64,000 bases of DNA. Source: Herbidospora daliensis. Its GTDB lineage: Bacteria; Actinomycetota; Actinomycetes; Streptosporangiales; Streptosporangiaceae. The notes below the pieces were generated by a model. The model worked only from the letters and a program-made list of their open reading frames with translations, searched no databases and was not told where the DNA came from. Position numbers and translations under genes: made by a program. Below are positions 1 to 9,100 of this stretch, piece by piece. Positions within the stretch are counted from its first letter, which is position 1. Each line of letters begins with the position of its first letter. The stretch covers positions 372,001 to 436,000 of the forward strand of contig NZ_BBXF01000002.1 in the NCBI RefSeq assembly GCF_001570585.1. The letters run 5' to 3'.

Positions 1-260
1 TCGACGATCGTGTAGCCGACCAGCACCTCCTGGGTCTCCGGGTAGGGGCCGTCGGTGACGACCGGGACCCCGCCCTGCAACGAGATCCGGCGCGTGTGGA
101 CGGGCGCCGACAGGCCCTTGGCGTCGACGAACTCGCCCGACTCGACCAGGTCGTTGTTCCACTTCTCCATGAACGCGTGCATCTCGGCCACTTCGGGGCC
201 GCCGGTCGCCATGGCGTCGAAGTCACGCTGTGAGCCGTACAGCATGATCATGTATTTCAT
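1..260 (-). CDS. YCII-related (DGPF) domain protein, partial
   Basis: The reverse strand reads MKYMIMLYGS from the ATG at 258-260 and stays open to the window edge, so about 86 N-terminal residues are visible and the C-terminus is missing. The N-terminal beta strand rich in M, I and Y, the segment VESGEFVDAKGL and the TDGPYPETQEVLVGY motif are typical of the small YCII/DGPF proteins (usually about 115-120 aa). These are dimeric alpha/beta-barrel proteins often found beside ECF sigma factors. The biochemical function of the family is unclear. It is divergent from the metallo-hydrolase at 342, leaving an 81-bp shared upstream region. Confidence 0.8.
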   Translation of the reverse strand, partial: MKYMIMLYGSQRDFDAMATGGPEVAEMHAFMEKWNNDLVESGEFVDAKGLSAPVHTRRISLQGGVPVVTDGPYPETQEVLVGYTIV

Positions 261-341
261 GATCCGATCTCCCTTCGCTCACCTGATACGTCGGAGCCGG
301 GGACTCCCGCCGGACATGCCCGGAACGCCAAAATACGGGGC

Positions 342-1088
342 ATGACGGAGGTTGCATTCACCCATGTCGGCGGCCCGACGTTACTCATCGAGTTCGAGGG
401 TCTCCGGTTGCTGACCGATCCGACCTTCGACGCGCCCGGCCGGAGGTACAACTTCGGCTTCGGCACCTCGTCGACCAAGGTCGCCGGACCGGCGCTCACG
501 CCCGACGAGATCGGGCCGGTCGACGCGGTGCTGCTCACCCACGACCACCACGACGACAACCTCGACGCCGCCGGACGCGCCTTCCTGAAGGACGTCCCGC
601 TGGTGATCACCACCCACTCGGGGGCGACCCGGATCGGCGGCACGGGCCTGCGTCCCGGCGAGAGCACCCGCCTGAACGACGTCAAGATCACCGCCACCCC
701 CTGCCGCCACGGGCCGCCGCTGAGCCACCCCATCGTCGGCGACGTCATCGGGTTCGCCCTCGAATGGCCCGGCCAGACCCACGGCCCGTTGTGGATCACG
801 GGAGACACCGTCCTGTACGCCCCCCTCCGGCAGACCGCCCGCACGCTGAAGCCCGGCACGGTCGTCTTCCACCTGGGCGGCGTGCGGTTCCCGATCACCG
901 GCCCGCTGCGCTACACGATGACGGGCCGCGACGCGGTGACCCTGCTCGGCGACATGGCGCCGGCCAACGTCTTCGCCGTCCACTGGGAGGGCTGGTCGCA
1001 CTTCCGGGACGGCCGGGAGGGCATCGTCCAGGCTCAGTTGCCCTTGACCTGGTTCCCCATGGGCGAGGGCCTGACGGCCCAGGTCTAG
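342..1088 (+). CDS. MBL-fold metallo-hydrolase (UlaG/RomA-like)
   Basis: A 248-residue protein of the metallo-beta-lactamase fold, probably cytoplasmic because no signal peptide is present. The metal-binding motif THDHHDDN lies near residues 67-74. Further conserved histidines occur in TPCRHGPPLSH (about 120-130), the aspartate in WITGDT (about 150) and the histidine in FAVHWEGW (about 210). The spacing resembles the short UlaG/NAPE-PLD-like branch (Lactamase_B_2). The substrate cannot be deduced. It stands alone, 33 bp upstream of the epimerase on the same strand, so the two may be co-transcribed. Confidence 0.85.
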   Translation: MTEVAFTHVGGPTLLIEFEGLRLLTDPTFDAPGRRYNFGFGTSSTKVAGPALTPDEIGPVDAVLLTHDHHDDNLDAAGRAFLKDVPLVITTHSGATRIGGTGLRPGESTRLNDVKITATPCRHGPPLSHPIVGDVIGFALEWPGQTHGPLWITGDTVLYAPLRQTARTLKPGTVVFHLGGVRFPITGPLRYTMTGRDAVTLLGDMAPANVFAVHWEGWSHFRDGREGIVQAQLPLTWFPMGEGLTAQV

Positions 1089-1121
1089 TTTCGGGTGCAT
1101 ACCCTGGGGCATTCGCCCGAT

Positions 1122-2150
1122 ATGCGAGTAATCGTGGTAGGTGCGACCGGAAACGTCGGCACGAGTGTCCTCGCGGCTCTGGAAGCGGATCCCGAGGTCA
1201 CCTCGATCGTGGGGGTGGCCCGTCGGCTGCCCGGGGCGATGGGAGGCAAGACCGTCTTCCGGGCGGCGGACATCTCCACCGACGACCTGGTGGAGATCTT
1301 CGCCGGGGCCGACGTGGTGATCCACCTCGCCTGGCTCTTCCAGCCCATGCGCAACCCGATCCTGACCTGGCGCAACAACGTCATCGGCGGCATCCGCGTC
1401 TTCAACGCCGTCGCCGAGGCGGGCGTGCCCGCGCTGGTGTACGCCTCCTCCGTCGGCGCCTACTCGCCCGGCGGCCTGGTCGACGAGACCTGGCCCACCC
1501 ACGGCTGGCCCGGGGCGCCCTACGGCCGCGAGAAGGCCTACCTGGAGCGGGTCCTGGACGTCTTCGAGCGCGACCACTCCGACGTCCGGGTGGTGCGGAT
1601 GCGCCCCGGGTTCATCTTCAAGCGCGAGGCCGCCACCCAGCAGCGGCGGCTCTTCGTCGGCCCGCTCGCGCCCCGGCCGGGCCGGATCCCGCTGGTCCCC
1701 GACATCCCGGGGCTCAAGCTGCAGATCCTGCACACCGACGACGCGGCCCAGGCCTACCGCCTGGCGGCGACCAAGCCGGTGCGCGGCGCGTTCAACATCG
1801 CCAGCGAGCCGGTGCTCGACATGCCCATGGTGGCCGAACTGCTCGACGCCCGGCTGGTGCCGGTGCCCGCCGGGCTGGCCCGCATCGCGGTCTCGGCGGC
1901 CTGGCGGCTGCGGCTGATCCCGACCATGCCCGGCATGCTGGACATCGCCCTGCACATCCCGGTCATGGACACCTCGCGGGCCCGCGAGGAGCTCGGCTGG
2001 ACGCCTGCGCACGACTCCCAGGAGGCGATCCTCGCCTTCCTGAAGGGCCTGCGCGAGGGCGCGGGAATGGACACGGCCCCGCTCAAGCCCGAGACGGGCC
2101 TGGAGGGACGCGCCCGCGAGATGGCGACGGGCATCGGCAGCCGCCCCTGA
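1122..2150 (+). CDS. NAD-dependent epimerase/dehydratase (extended SDR)
   Basis: A 342-residue extended short-chain dehydrogenase/reductase. The Rossmann motif VVGATGNVG follows directly after the start, which is why I chose the ATG at 1122 over the in-frame GTG nine codons upstream. The YASSVGAYSP segment and the YGREK active-site Tyr-x-x-x-Lys sit near residues 105-145. The C-terminal half is variable and should determine the substrate, which may be a nucleotide sugar or another small molecule. The stop is only 4 bp from the convergent stop of the MFS gene, leaving no room for a terminator between them. Confidence 0.85.
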   Translation: MRVIVVGATGNVGTSVLAALEADPEVTSIVGVARRLPGAMGGKTVFRAADISTDDLVEIFAGADVVIHLAWLFQPMRNPILTWRNNVIGGIRVFNAVAEAGVPALVYASSVGAYSPGGLVDETWPTHGWPGAPYGREKAYLERVLDVFERDHSDVRVVRMRPGFIFKREAATQQRRLFVGPLAPRPGRIPLVPDIPGLKLQILHTDDAAQAYRLAATKPVRGAFNIASEPVLDMPMVAELLDARLVPVPAGLARIAVSAAWRLRLIPTMPGMLDIALHIPVMDTSRAREELGWTPAHDSQEAILAFLKGLREGAGMDTAPLKPETGLEGRAREMATGIGSRP

Positions 2151-2154
2151 GCGG

Positions 2155-3600
2155 TCAGCTCACCCCGGCGGGGACGGGAGCGTCCTCCTTCTCCACGGTC
2201 TCGCGCAGCGGGGCCGGGCGGAAGAACAACGTCGCGACCACGCCCAGGGCGGCGATGGCGGCCGAGACCAGGAAGATGTGGCCGGTCGCGTCGGCGAACG
2301 CCACCGGGAGCGGGCTCTTCACCGCGTTCTCGGCGACCTGGTCGGCCAGGATTGCGCCGAGGACCGAGACGCCGATGGTGCCGCCGAGGGAGCGGAAGAA
2401 GGTGATCGCGCCGCTGGCGGCGCCCAGGTCGTGCAGGGCCACGGTGTTCTGCAGGGCCAGCACCAGGTTCTGCATCGACATGCCGACCCCGGCGCCGACC
2501 AGGACCATCGCCGGGATGATCCACCAGATCGAGGTGGTGTGGTCGATCCGGGAGAGGCCGAGGAAGCCGACGGTGAGGATGACCGAGCCCGAGATGATCC
2601 ACGGGCGGACCCGGCCGGTGCGGGAGATGATCTGGCCCGAGATCGCCGAGGAGAGCAGCACGCCGGCCATCATCGGGATCGTCATCAGCCCGGCCTCGGT
2701 GGGCGTGAAGCCCCGGCCGACCTGGTAGTACTGCCCGAGGAAGACGGCGCCGCCGAACATCGCCATGCCGACCGCGAGGCTGGCGAGGATGGCCAGGGCC
2801 GGCGTGCGCTGCTTGATGACGTGCAGCGGGACGACGGGGTCCTTGACCCGCGACTCCACGTAGGTGGCCAGGCCGAGCAGCACGAGCGAGCCGCCGACCA
2901 TGACGGCGCTCTGCCAGGAGATCCAGTCGAAGGAGTTGCCGACGAAGGTGATCCAGACGAGCAGCACGCTGACGCCGGCCGCGATGAGGCCCGCCCCGGC
3001 GTAGTCGACCTTCACGTCGCGGCGCACGGTCTCGACCTTGAGGGTCTTGAACAGCAGCGCCCACGCGACCAGGCAGAACGGCGCGGCGATCCAGAAGCAC
3101 CAGCGCCAGCCGAGCCACGAGGTGTCGGCGATGACGCCGCCCAGCAGCGGGCCGCCGACGGTCGCCACGGCCATCACGCCGCCGAGGTAGCCGTTGTACT
3201 TGCCGCGCTCCTTCGGCGGGATCATCGCCGCGATGATCACCTGGACGAGCACCTGCAGCGCCCCCATGCCGAGGCCCTGGACGGCCCGGAAGGCGATCAG
3301 CTGCCCGGTGTCCTGGGCGAACCCGCAGGCCAGCGAGCCGATGAGGAACAGGCCGACGGCGACCTGGAGAAGGGTCTTCTTGTTGTAGAGGTCGGCGAGG
3401 CGGCCCCAGATCGGGGTCGTCGCGGTCGCGGTCAGCAGAGAGGCGGTGACGACCCAGGTGTACTGCGACTGGGTGCCCTTCAGCGCGGTGATGATCTGCG
3501 GCAGCGCGACCGAGACGATCGTGCTGGAGATCATCGCGACGAACAGCACGAGCAGGAGGCCGCTGAGCGCCTCCAGGACTTGCCGAGAATTTTTGCTCAC
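2155..3600 (-). CDS. MFS drug-efflux transporter, DHA2 (EmrB/QacA) type
   Basis: A 481-residue integral membrane protein with about 14 hydrophobic segments. It has the MFS motif A region GRLADLYNKK (about residue 65-75) and the antiporter motif C-like stretch AVATVGGPLLGGVIAD (about 150-165), typical of the 14-helix DHA2 drug:H+ antiporters. It is divergent from the TetR gene at 3652, and the 51-bp gap carries an imperfect palindrome overlapping the likely promoters. This is the classical arrangement of a repressor controlling an exporter. The exported compound is not identifiable. Confidence 0.9.
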   Translation of the reverse strand: MSKNSRQVLEALSGLLLVLFVAMISSTIVSVALPQIITALKGTQSQYTWVVTASLLTATATTPIWGRLADLYNKKTLLQVAVGLFLIGSLACGFAQDTGQLIAFRAVQGLGMGALQVLVQVIIAAMIPPKERGKYNGYLGGVMAVATVGGPLLGGVIADTSWLGWRWCFWIAAPFCLVAWALLFKTLKVETVRRDVKVDYAGAGLIAAGVSVLLVWITFVGNSFDWISWQSAVMVGGSLVLLGLATYVESRVKDPVVPLHVIKQRTPALAILASLAVGMAMFGGAVFLGQYYQVGRGFTPTEAGLMTIPMMAGVLLSSAISGQIISRTGRVRPWIISGSVILTVGFLGLSRIDHTTSIWWIIPAMVLVGAGVGMSMQNLVLALQNTVALHDLGAASGAITFFRSLGGTIGVSVLGAILADQVAENAVKSPLPVAFADATGHIFLVSAAIAALGVVATLFFRPAPLRETVEKEDAPVPAGVS

Positions 3601-3618
3601 GAGGCAACTTTACCCATT

Positions 3619-3632
3619 GCGCAAATTTGTGC
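3619..3632. promoter_or_regulatory. candidate TetR operator between exporter and repressor
   Basis: The sequence GCGCAAATTTGTGC is a 14-bp inverted repeat with one mismatched pair. It sits 18 bp from the exporter start and about 19 bp from the TetR start, where both promoters would overlap. Position and symmetry fit an autoregulatory TetR operator; binding is inferred. Confidence 0.5.
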
Positions 3633-3651
3633 GGACAGTAGGGTGCCTGCT

Positions 3652-4239
3652 GTGGGACTGAGAGAGCGGAAGAAGGCCGAGACCAGGCAGGCGGTCCACG
3701 AGGCCGCGCTGCGGCTGACCGTCGAGCTGGGCTTCGACGCGGTGACCGTCGAGGCCGTCGCCGACGCCGCCAACATCTCCCGGCGCACGTTCTCCAACTA
3801 CTTCGCCGGCAAGGAGGACGCCGTCCTCTACGGCGAGGAGCAGCGCATCCAGGACCTCGTCGAGGGCATCCGCCGCCGCCCGGCCGGCGAACGCGCCTGG
3901 CCCGCGCTCTGCCGCGCCTCCGCCGAGCTCTACGCGGCCCAGGGCAAGGAGGCCGACCGCGAGTGGGCGATGCGCACCCGGCTGGCCCGCCGCCACCCGG
4001 CCCTGCTCGCCCGCCAGCTCGCCAACCAGGCCCTGCTCGAAACCGAGATCGCCGTCGAGGTCGCCGCCCGCGAGGGCCTGGCCGACCACACGCTCCGCCC
4101 GCGCGTGATGGCGGCGGCCTTCCTGGCGGCGCTGCGCGTCGCCATCGCCGTCTGGCTCGACGAGCGCGAGTCGCGCCCGCTGGGCGAGGTGCTCCAGGCC
4201 AGCCTCGCCGAGATGGGCGAGGACTTCACCGGGAGCTGA
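3652..4239 (+). CDS. TetR-family transcriptional regulator
   Basis: A 195-residue repressor. The N-terminal helix-turn-helix is clear: VTVEAVADAANISRRTFSNYF followed by KEDAV, the usual TetR signature at residues 25-55. The C-terminal domain is variable and would bind an effector. The GTG at 3652 gives the usual short arm before the HTH; an in-frame GTG at 3643 is equally possible. It probably represses the divergent DHA2 exporter. Its 3' end overlaps the antisense MgtC remnant by 14 bp. Confidence 0.9.
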   Translation: MGLRERKKAETRQAVHEAALRLTVELGFDAVTVEAVADAANISRRTFSNYFAGKEDAVLYGEEQRIQDLVEGIRRRPAGERAWPALCRASAELYAAQGKEADREWAMRTRLARRHPALLARQLANQALLETEIAVEVAAREGLADHTLRPRVMAAAFLAALRVAIAVWLDERESRPLGEVLQASLAEMGEDFTGS

Positions 4240-4577
4240 CGGCTACCTCGAGCACGCCGTCGAGGTCGGTCAGCTCCAGGGCCAGGCCGGAGATCGACCC
4301 TCCGCCCTGCAGCACCATCCGGATCGTGATCGTTCCGGGGCCCGAGCACGTCGGCGAAGCCGTACTTCGATACGATCATGAAGAGCGCCGCGCCCAGGCC
4401 GACCAGCGTGTGGGTGCGCAAGCCGGCCCCGTGCTGGCGGCGTTCGCGCTCCAGGCCGATCGCGGCCGACAACACCATCGCCAGTGCCAGTTCGCCGATC
4501 TGGACCCAGCCCTGCCCCTCCAGTTCCACCTCGCGGACATACCCCGGCAGTGTGAAAGTTTCGGCGTAACGGCTCAA
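4226..4577 (-). pseudogene. MgtC/SapB-family remnant with internal deletion and frameshift
   Basis: Read from a TTG at 4577, the first ~57 codons match the MgtC/SapB N-terminus: IGELALAMVLSAAIGLERE, then HGAGLRTHTLVGLGAALFM, then a KYGFADVLG segment. The frame then becomes nonsense. A different frame from about 4333 down to the TGA at 4226-4228 encodes an ACT-like C-terminal tail, including TITIRMVLQGG and GLALELTDLDGVLEVAVS. The middle of the protein (remaining helices and most of the cytoplasmic domain of a ~230-residue family) is absent. I read this as a large internal deletion plus frame change, so a non-functional gene. Confidence 0.7.
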
Positions 4578-4695
4578 ACATTTCTCTGTCGTTTCCCGCT
4601 GGCGTTGCCTATTCTGCCGATACGAGAAATTTCAGTGCTTGTCCTGCCTGGGCAAGTTGTCACTTTCCGTGCCCCCTGACCGGGTTCATGGTGGC

Positions 4696-4709
4696 TCGAA
4701 ATGTTTCGA
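4696..4709. promoter_or_regulatory. perfect inverted repeat before the NRPS operon
   Basis: TCGAAATGTTTCGA consists of two perfect 6-bp arms around TG. It ends 4-13 bp before the candidate GTG starts of the AMP ligase. A protein bound here would block the leader or ribosome-binding region of the NRPS operon. The binding factor is unknown. Confidence 0.35.
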
Positions 4710-4722
4710 AACGGTGGTAGCC

Positions 4723-6180
4723 GTGCGGGTTGACCGACACCTCACGCTTCCCGACCTGCTCGCCCGCCGGGCCGCCGAGCAGGCCGAGAAGACGGCGATC
4801 GTCGTCGCCGACGTCGGCGAGATCACGTTCGGCGACTGGGACCGCCGGGCCGACGCGACCGCCCGGTCCCTCGTGGAGCGCGGCCTCTCGCCCGGCGACC
4901 GCGTGGCGCTCGTCTTCGGGGAGCGCGACTGGATCGACTACGCCGTCGCCTGGTGCGGGGTGCTGCGCGCGGGCGGCGTGGCGGTGCCGCTCTCGGAGCG
5001 GTCGGCCCCGGCCGAACTCGAACACGCGATGGCCGACTGTGGGGTCGTACAGACGATCTCGAAGGACACCGCGGCCGAGCTGGCCGCCAACGACACCGCC
5101 CCCATGCGACGGTGCCTCGGGCCCGAGAAGCTGGCCCAGATCATCTACACCGCCGGCACGACCGGCCGGGCCAAGGGCGTCGGCGCGACCCACGCCAACC
5201 TGGCCTTCGGCGTCGATCCGCGCCATCGCAAGCTCGCCCATTCGCGGCACTTCCTGCACGCCTTCCCGATCGGCACCAACGCCGGGCAGACCATGCTGGT
5301 CAACGCGCTCGACGCCCGCCCGGCGGCGCTGACGACCCCGATGTTCACGCCGGGGCGCTTCGCCCGGCTCATCGAGCTCCACCAGGTGGGCACCGTGTTC
5401 GTGGTCCCGGCGCACGCCATCCAGCTGCTCAACGCGGGCGTGCACGAACGGCACGACTTCGGCTCGGTCAGGCTGCTCGGCTCGACGGCCGCGAGCCTGC
5501 CGCCGAGCGTGGCGGCCGGGATGGCCAGGGCGTTCCCGAAGGCGACGATCGTCAACTACTACACGTCGACCGAGGCCGCGCCCGCGCAGACGGTGATGAT
5601 CTTCGACCCGAACCGGCCCGGCTCGGCCGGCCGCCCCGCGCAGGGCGCCGAGCTGCGGATCCAGTCGCCCGACGGCGATCCGGTGAAGCCCGGGGAGACC
5701 GGCGAGGTCTGGTTGCGCTCGCCCGCCGGGACCCGCGTCTACTACGGCGACCCGGAGGCCACCGACCGGGTGTTCCGCGACGGCTGGGTGCGCATGGGCG
5801 ACCTCGGCTACCTCGACGACGACGGCTACCTCTACCTGGTCGACCGGGAGAGCGACGTCGTCGAGTCGGGCGCGCACAAGGTGTCGACGCTCCAGGTCGA
5901 GGCGGCGCTGCACGAGCACCCGGCGGTCGCCGAGGCGGCCGTCGCCGGGTTGCCGCACCCGGTGCTCGGCCAGGTGACCGGCGCGGCCGTGGTGACCCGC
6001 GCCCCGGTGACCCCCGCCGAACTGCGCGCCTTCCTGCTCGACCGGCTCGCGCCGCACGAACTGCCCGGCAGGCTCGTGTTCGTGGCCGAGTTGCCCAAGA
6101 ACCACCTCGGCAAGGTGGTGAAACCCCGCCTGCTCGACCTGATCGGGCCGGCCCGCACGCCCACCGGACGGACATCATGA
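4723..6180 (+). CDS. free-standing AMP-dependent acyl/aryl ligase (adenylation enzyme)
   Basis: About 485 residues, a full-length adenylate-forming enzyme. It has the phosphate-binding motif IIYTAGTTGRAKG (about 140-153), the YYTSTEA motif (about 280), MGDLGYLDDDGYLYLVDR (about 360) and the C-terminal catalytic lysine in NHLGKVVKPRL (about 468). All core residues appear intact, unlike the A domains of the next gene. It would activate a carboxylic acid as its adenylate for loading onto a carrier protein or CoA. GTG codons at 4714 and 4723 are both possible starts. The stop overlaps the NRPS ATG (ATGA), so the genes are translationally coupled. Substrate unknown. Confidence 0.85.
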   Translation: MRVDRHLTLPDLLARRAAEQAEKTAIVVADVGEITFGDWDRRADATARSLVERGLSPGDRVALVFGERDWIDYAVAWCGVLRAGGVAVPLSERSAPAELEHAMADCGVVQTISKDTAAELAANDTAPMRRCLGPEKLAQIIYTAGTTGRAKGVGATHANLAFGVDPRHRKLAHSRHFLHAFPIGTNAGQTMLVNALDARPAALTTPMFTPGRFARLIELHQVGTVFVVPAHAIQLLNAGVHERHDFGSVRLLGSTAASLPPSVAAGMARAFPKATIVNYYTSTEAAPAQTVMIFDPNRPGSAGRPAQGAELRIQSPDGDPVKPGETGEVWLRSPAGTRVYYGDPEATDRVFRDGWVRMGDLGYLDDDGYLYLVDRESDVVESGAHKVSTLQVEAALHEHPAVAEAAVAGLPHPVLGQVTGAAVVTRAPVTPAELRAFLLDRLAPHELPGRLVFVAELPKNHLGKVVKPRLLDLIGPARTPTGRTS

Positions 6181-9100
6181 AGCGGGCCCCCGGCCACTTA
6201 CCGGTCGCGATCTGGTTCGACGGCGACCTCGACGTGCCCGCCCTGTTCGCGGCCTGCACCGCCGTGGCGGCCCGGCACCGGGTGCTGTCGGCGCTGGTGA
6301 CCGAGTCGGGCGAGCTCGTCGACGGGCCCGCTCCGGCGGTGTCGGTCGCCGCCGGGGCGACGCCGGACATCGTCGCCGCCGAGATCGCGCGCCCCTTCGA
6401 CCTCGACCACGGGCCGCTCGCCCGCTTCACGCTCGCCCCCGCGGGCGAGGGCCGGCACCTGCTGCTCTTCGTGGCCCACCGGCTGGTGTTCGACGAACTC
6501 TCCAAGGACGTGCTCGTCCGCGACCTGGCCCGCCATTACGACGACCCCCGGACGTCATGGGAGCCGGTGGAGTTCGAGCCGCCGGCCGCGACGCCGCTCG
6601 ACGTCGAGGCGGCCGGATACACGCTGCCCGGTCAGCGCCGGTCGGCCCGGTTGGGCCCGGGGGAACGGGTCGAGGGCGACGACGCCGTGCTCGCGTCGGC
6701 CGCCGCCGTCGCGGCGGCGGCCGGGGTGACGACGTTCGAGGCGCTGCTGGCCGGCGTGCACGCCCTGCTGTTCCGGTACGGCGTCGAGACCCCCGCCGTC
6801 CTGGTCGACGTCACCACCCGGGGACCGCACACCCGCGACCACATCGGCCCCTACGTCAACGAGGTGCCGGTCGTCACCCGGCCGCACGACCCGCTGTCCT
6901 TCCACGACTTCACGCGGGAGGTGCGGGCCCAGGTCCGCGGCCTCGACCGCACGGCCCGGCCGGCCCGGCCGCCGTCGATCCCCGTCTCGCTGAGCTACCG
7001 CCGGGCGGGCGCGCCGCCCGAGTTCCGCGGCCTCGGCGTCACGGTCGACCACACGGTGTCGGCCGAAGGCGTACGCGGCCCGCTGCACCTCCAGGTCGTC
7101 GACGGGCTCGGCAGCTGGTCGCGGTTCGACCCCGAGGCGCTCGACCGGGAGACGGTGGTCCGGTTCCGCGACGCGCTCGGCACGCTCCTCGCGCACGCCG
7201 CCGCCGAGCCGGAGGTCACCGTCGGGGAGCTCGACGTCATCCCCGCCGCAGACCGGGAGAAACTGCTCGTCACCTGGAACGACACCCGGGTCGCCCACCC
7301 GCCGGTCACCCTGCCCGAGCTGTTCGCGGCCCAGGTGCGCACCACCCCCCACGCGGTCGCGGTCTGGTACGACGACCGCACGCTCACCTACGCCGAACTC
7401 GACATGGCCGCCGGGCGGCTGGCCGGACGGCTGCGCCGGCTCGGCGTCGGCCCCGGCGACCTGGTGGCGGTCCGGATCCCGCGCTCCGACGACCTGCTGA
7501 TCGCGCTGCTGGCCGTGGTGCGGACGGGGGCGGCGTACCTGCCGCTGGATCCCTGCCACCCGGCCGAGCGCCTCGACGCGATCGTGGACGACGCGCAGCC
7601 GAAGCTGGTGCTGACCGACGCGCGTGCCGACGACCACGAGGGCTACCTGCGGCTGATCGCCCCCGACGACCTCGCCTACGTGAGCTACGCCTCGACCGGG
7701 CAGCCGGCGGGCGTCGAGGTCACCCACGGGAACCTGGCGAACCTGTTGTCGTCGATGCGGGACCTGCTGGGGCCGGGCCCCGCCGACCGATGGCTCGCCC
7801 TCACCTCCCCGGCGGCCGACGCCGCCGCGCTGGAGCTCTTCCTGCCGCTGATCACCGGCGGCCGGGTGGTCATCGCGGGGGCGGGGGCCCTTCGCCGGCC
7901 GGAGGCTCTCGTCGCGCTCGCCAAGGCGCAGGACGTCACGTTCGTCCAGGCCACGCCATCGGTGTGGCGGCTGCTGCTGCCGAGCGGCCTCACCGGCGCG
8001 ACGGCGCTGAGCGGCGGTGAGGCGCTGCCCGCGCGCGAACTCAGGCGGCGTTTCGGCCGGGTGGTCAACGTCTACGGCTCGGCCGAGACGACGATCTGGA
8101 GCACCTTCTCCGAGGACGACTCCATCGGGCGGCCCATCGCCAACACCGTCGTCCGGCTGCTCGACGAGCGGTCGCGGCTGGTGCCGATCGGCGTGCCGGG
8201 CGAATTGTGCGTCGGCGGCGCGGGCCTGGCCGACGGCTATCGGTGGCGGCCCGCGCTGACCACCGAGCGGTTCGTGCCCGACCCGTTCGGCGCGCCGGGC
8301 GACCGGCTCTACCGGACCGGCGACCTGGCCCGTCACCGCGAGGACGGCACCCTCGAACGGACCGGGGTCGTGCCGCCGCTGACGCCCGCGCAGCAGCGGT
8401 TGTGGTTCCTGCACCGGTTCGATCCGGCCGATCCGTCGTACCACCTGCACCTCGCGCTCCGATTACGCGGGCCCCTCGACCGCGACCGGCTCCAGGCGGC
8501 GGTCGACGGGGTGGCGGCCCGGCACGAGAGCCTGCGGACGTCCTTCCACGAGGGCCCGGAGGCGCGGGTGCGCCCGCCCGGGCCGGTGCCGATCGAGTCG
8601 TCGCGTGACGTCGAGACGGTCGCCGAGCGCGTCGACGCCCCGTTCGACCTGACCGAACCGCCCTTCCGGGTGGTGCTGGCCGAACTCGGCCCCGACGACC
8701 ACGTGCTCTGCTTCGTGGTCCACCAGATCGTCGCCGACGAGTGGTCGCTCGGGGTGCTGCGCGCCGACCTGTTCGCCCTCTACGGCGACGAAGAGCCACC
8801 TGACCTGGCTCTTCGCTTCGCCGACGCGGCGGCGTGGCGGCCCGGCCCGTCGGTCGACTACTGGCGGGCGCACCTCGGCGGGGCGGCCCCGACGGAACTG
8901 CCCGCCGACCTGCCCGGGGACGGGCCGCCGGTCGGGGCCCGGCACCGGTTTTACGTACCGGAGAACGTCGTCGCCGGGCTCGAACGGCTCGACGCGCCGC
9001 TGTCCACCGTGCTGGCCGCCGCCTACCAGGTGTTCCTGGCCCGGCACTCGGGACAGCAGGACATCGTCGTCGGTACGCCCCGGCCCGCCCGCGACCACGC

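Noticed and set aside
4953-6176. In-frame extension of the NRPS upstream of 6177
   Set aside because: The translation is Arg/Ala-rich shadow of the AMP ligase gene; the ATG at 6177 with the ATGA overlap is a better start.
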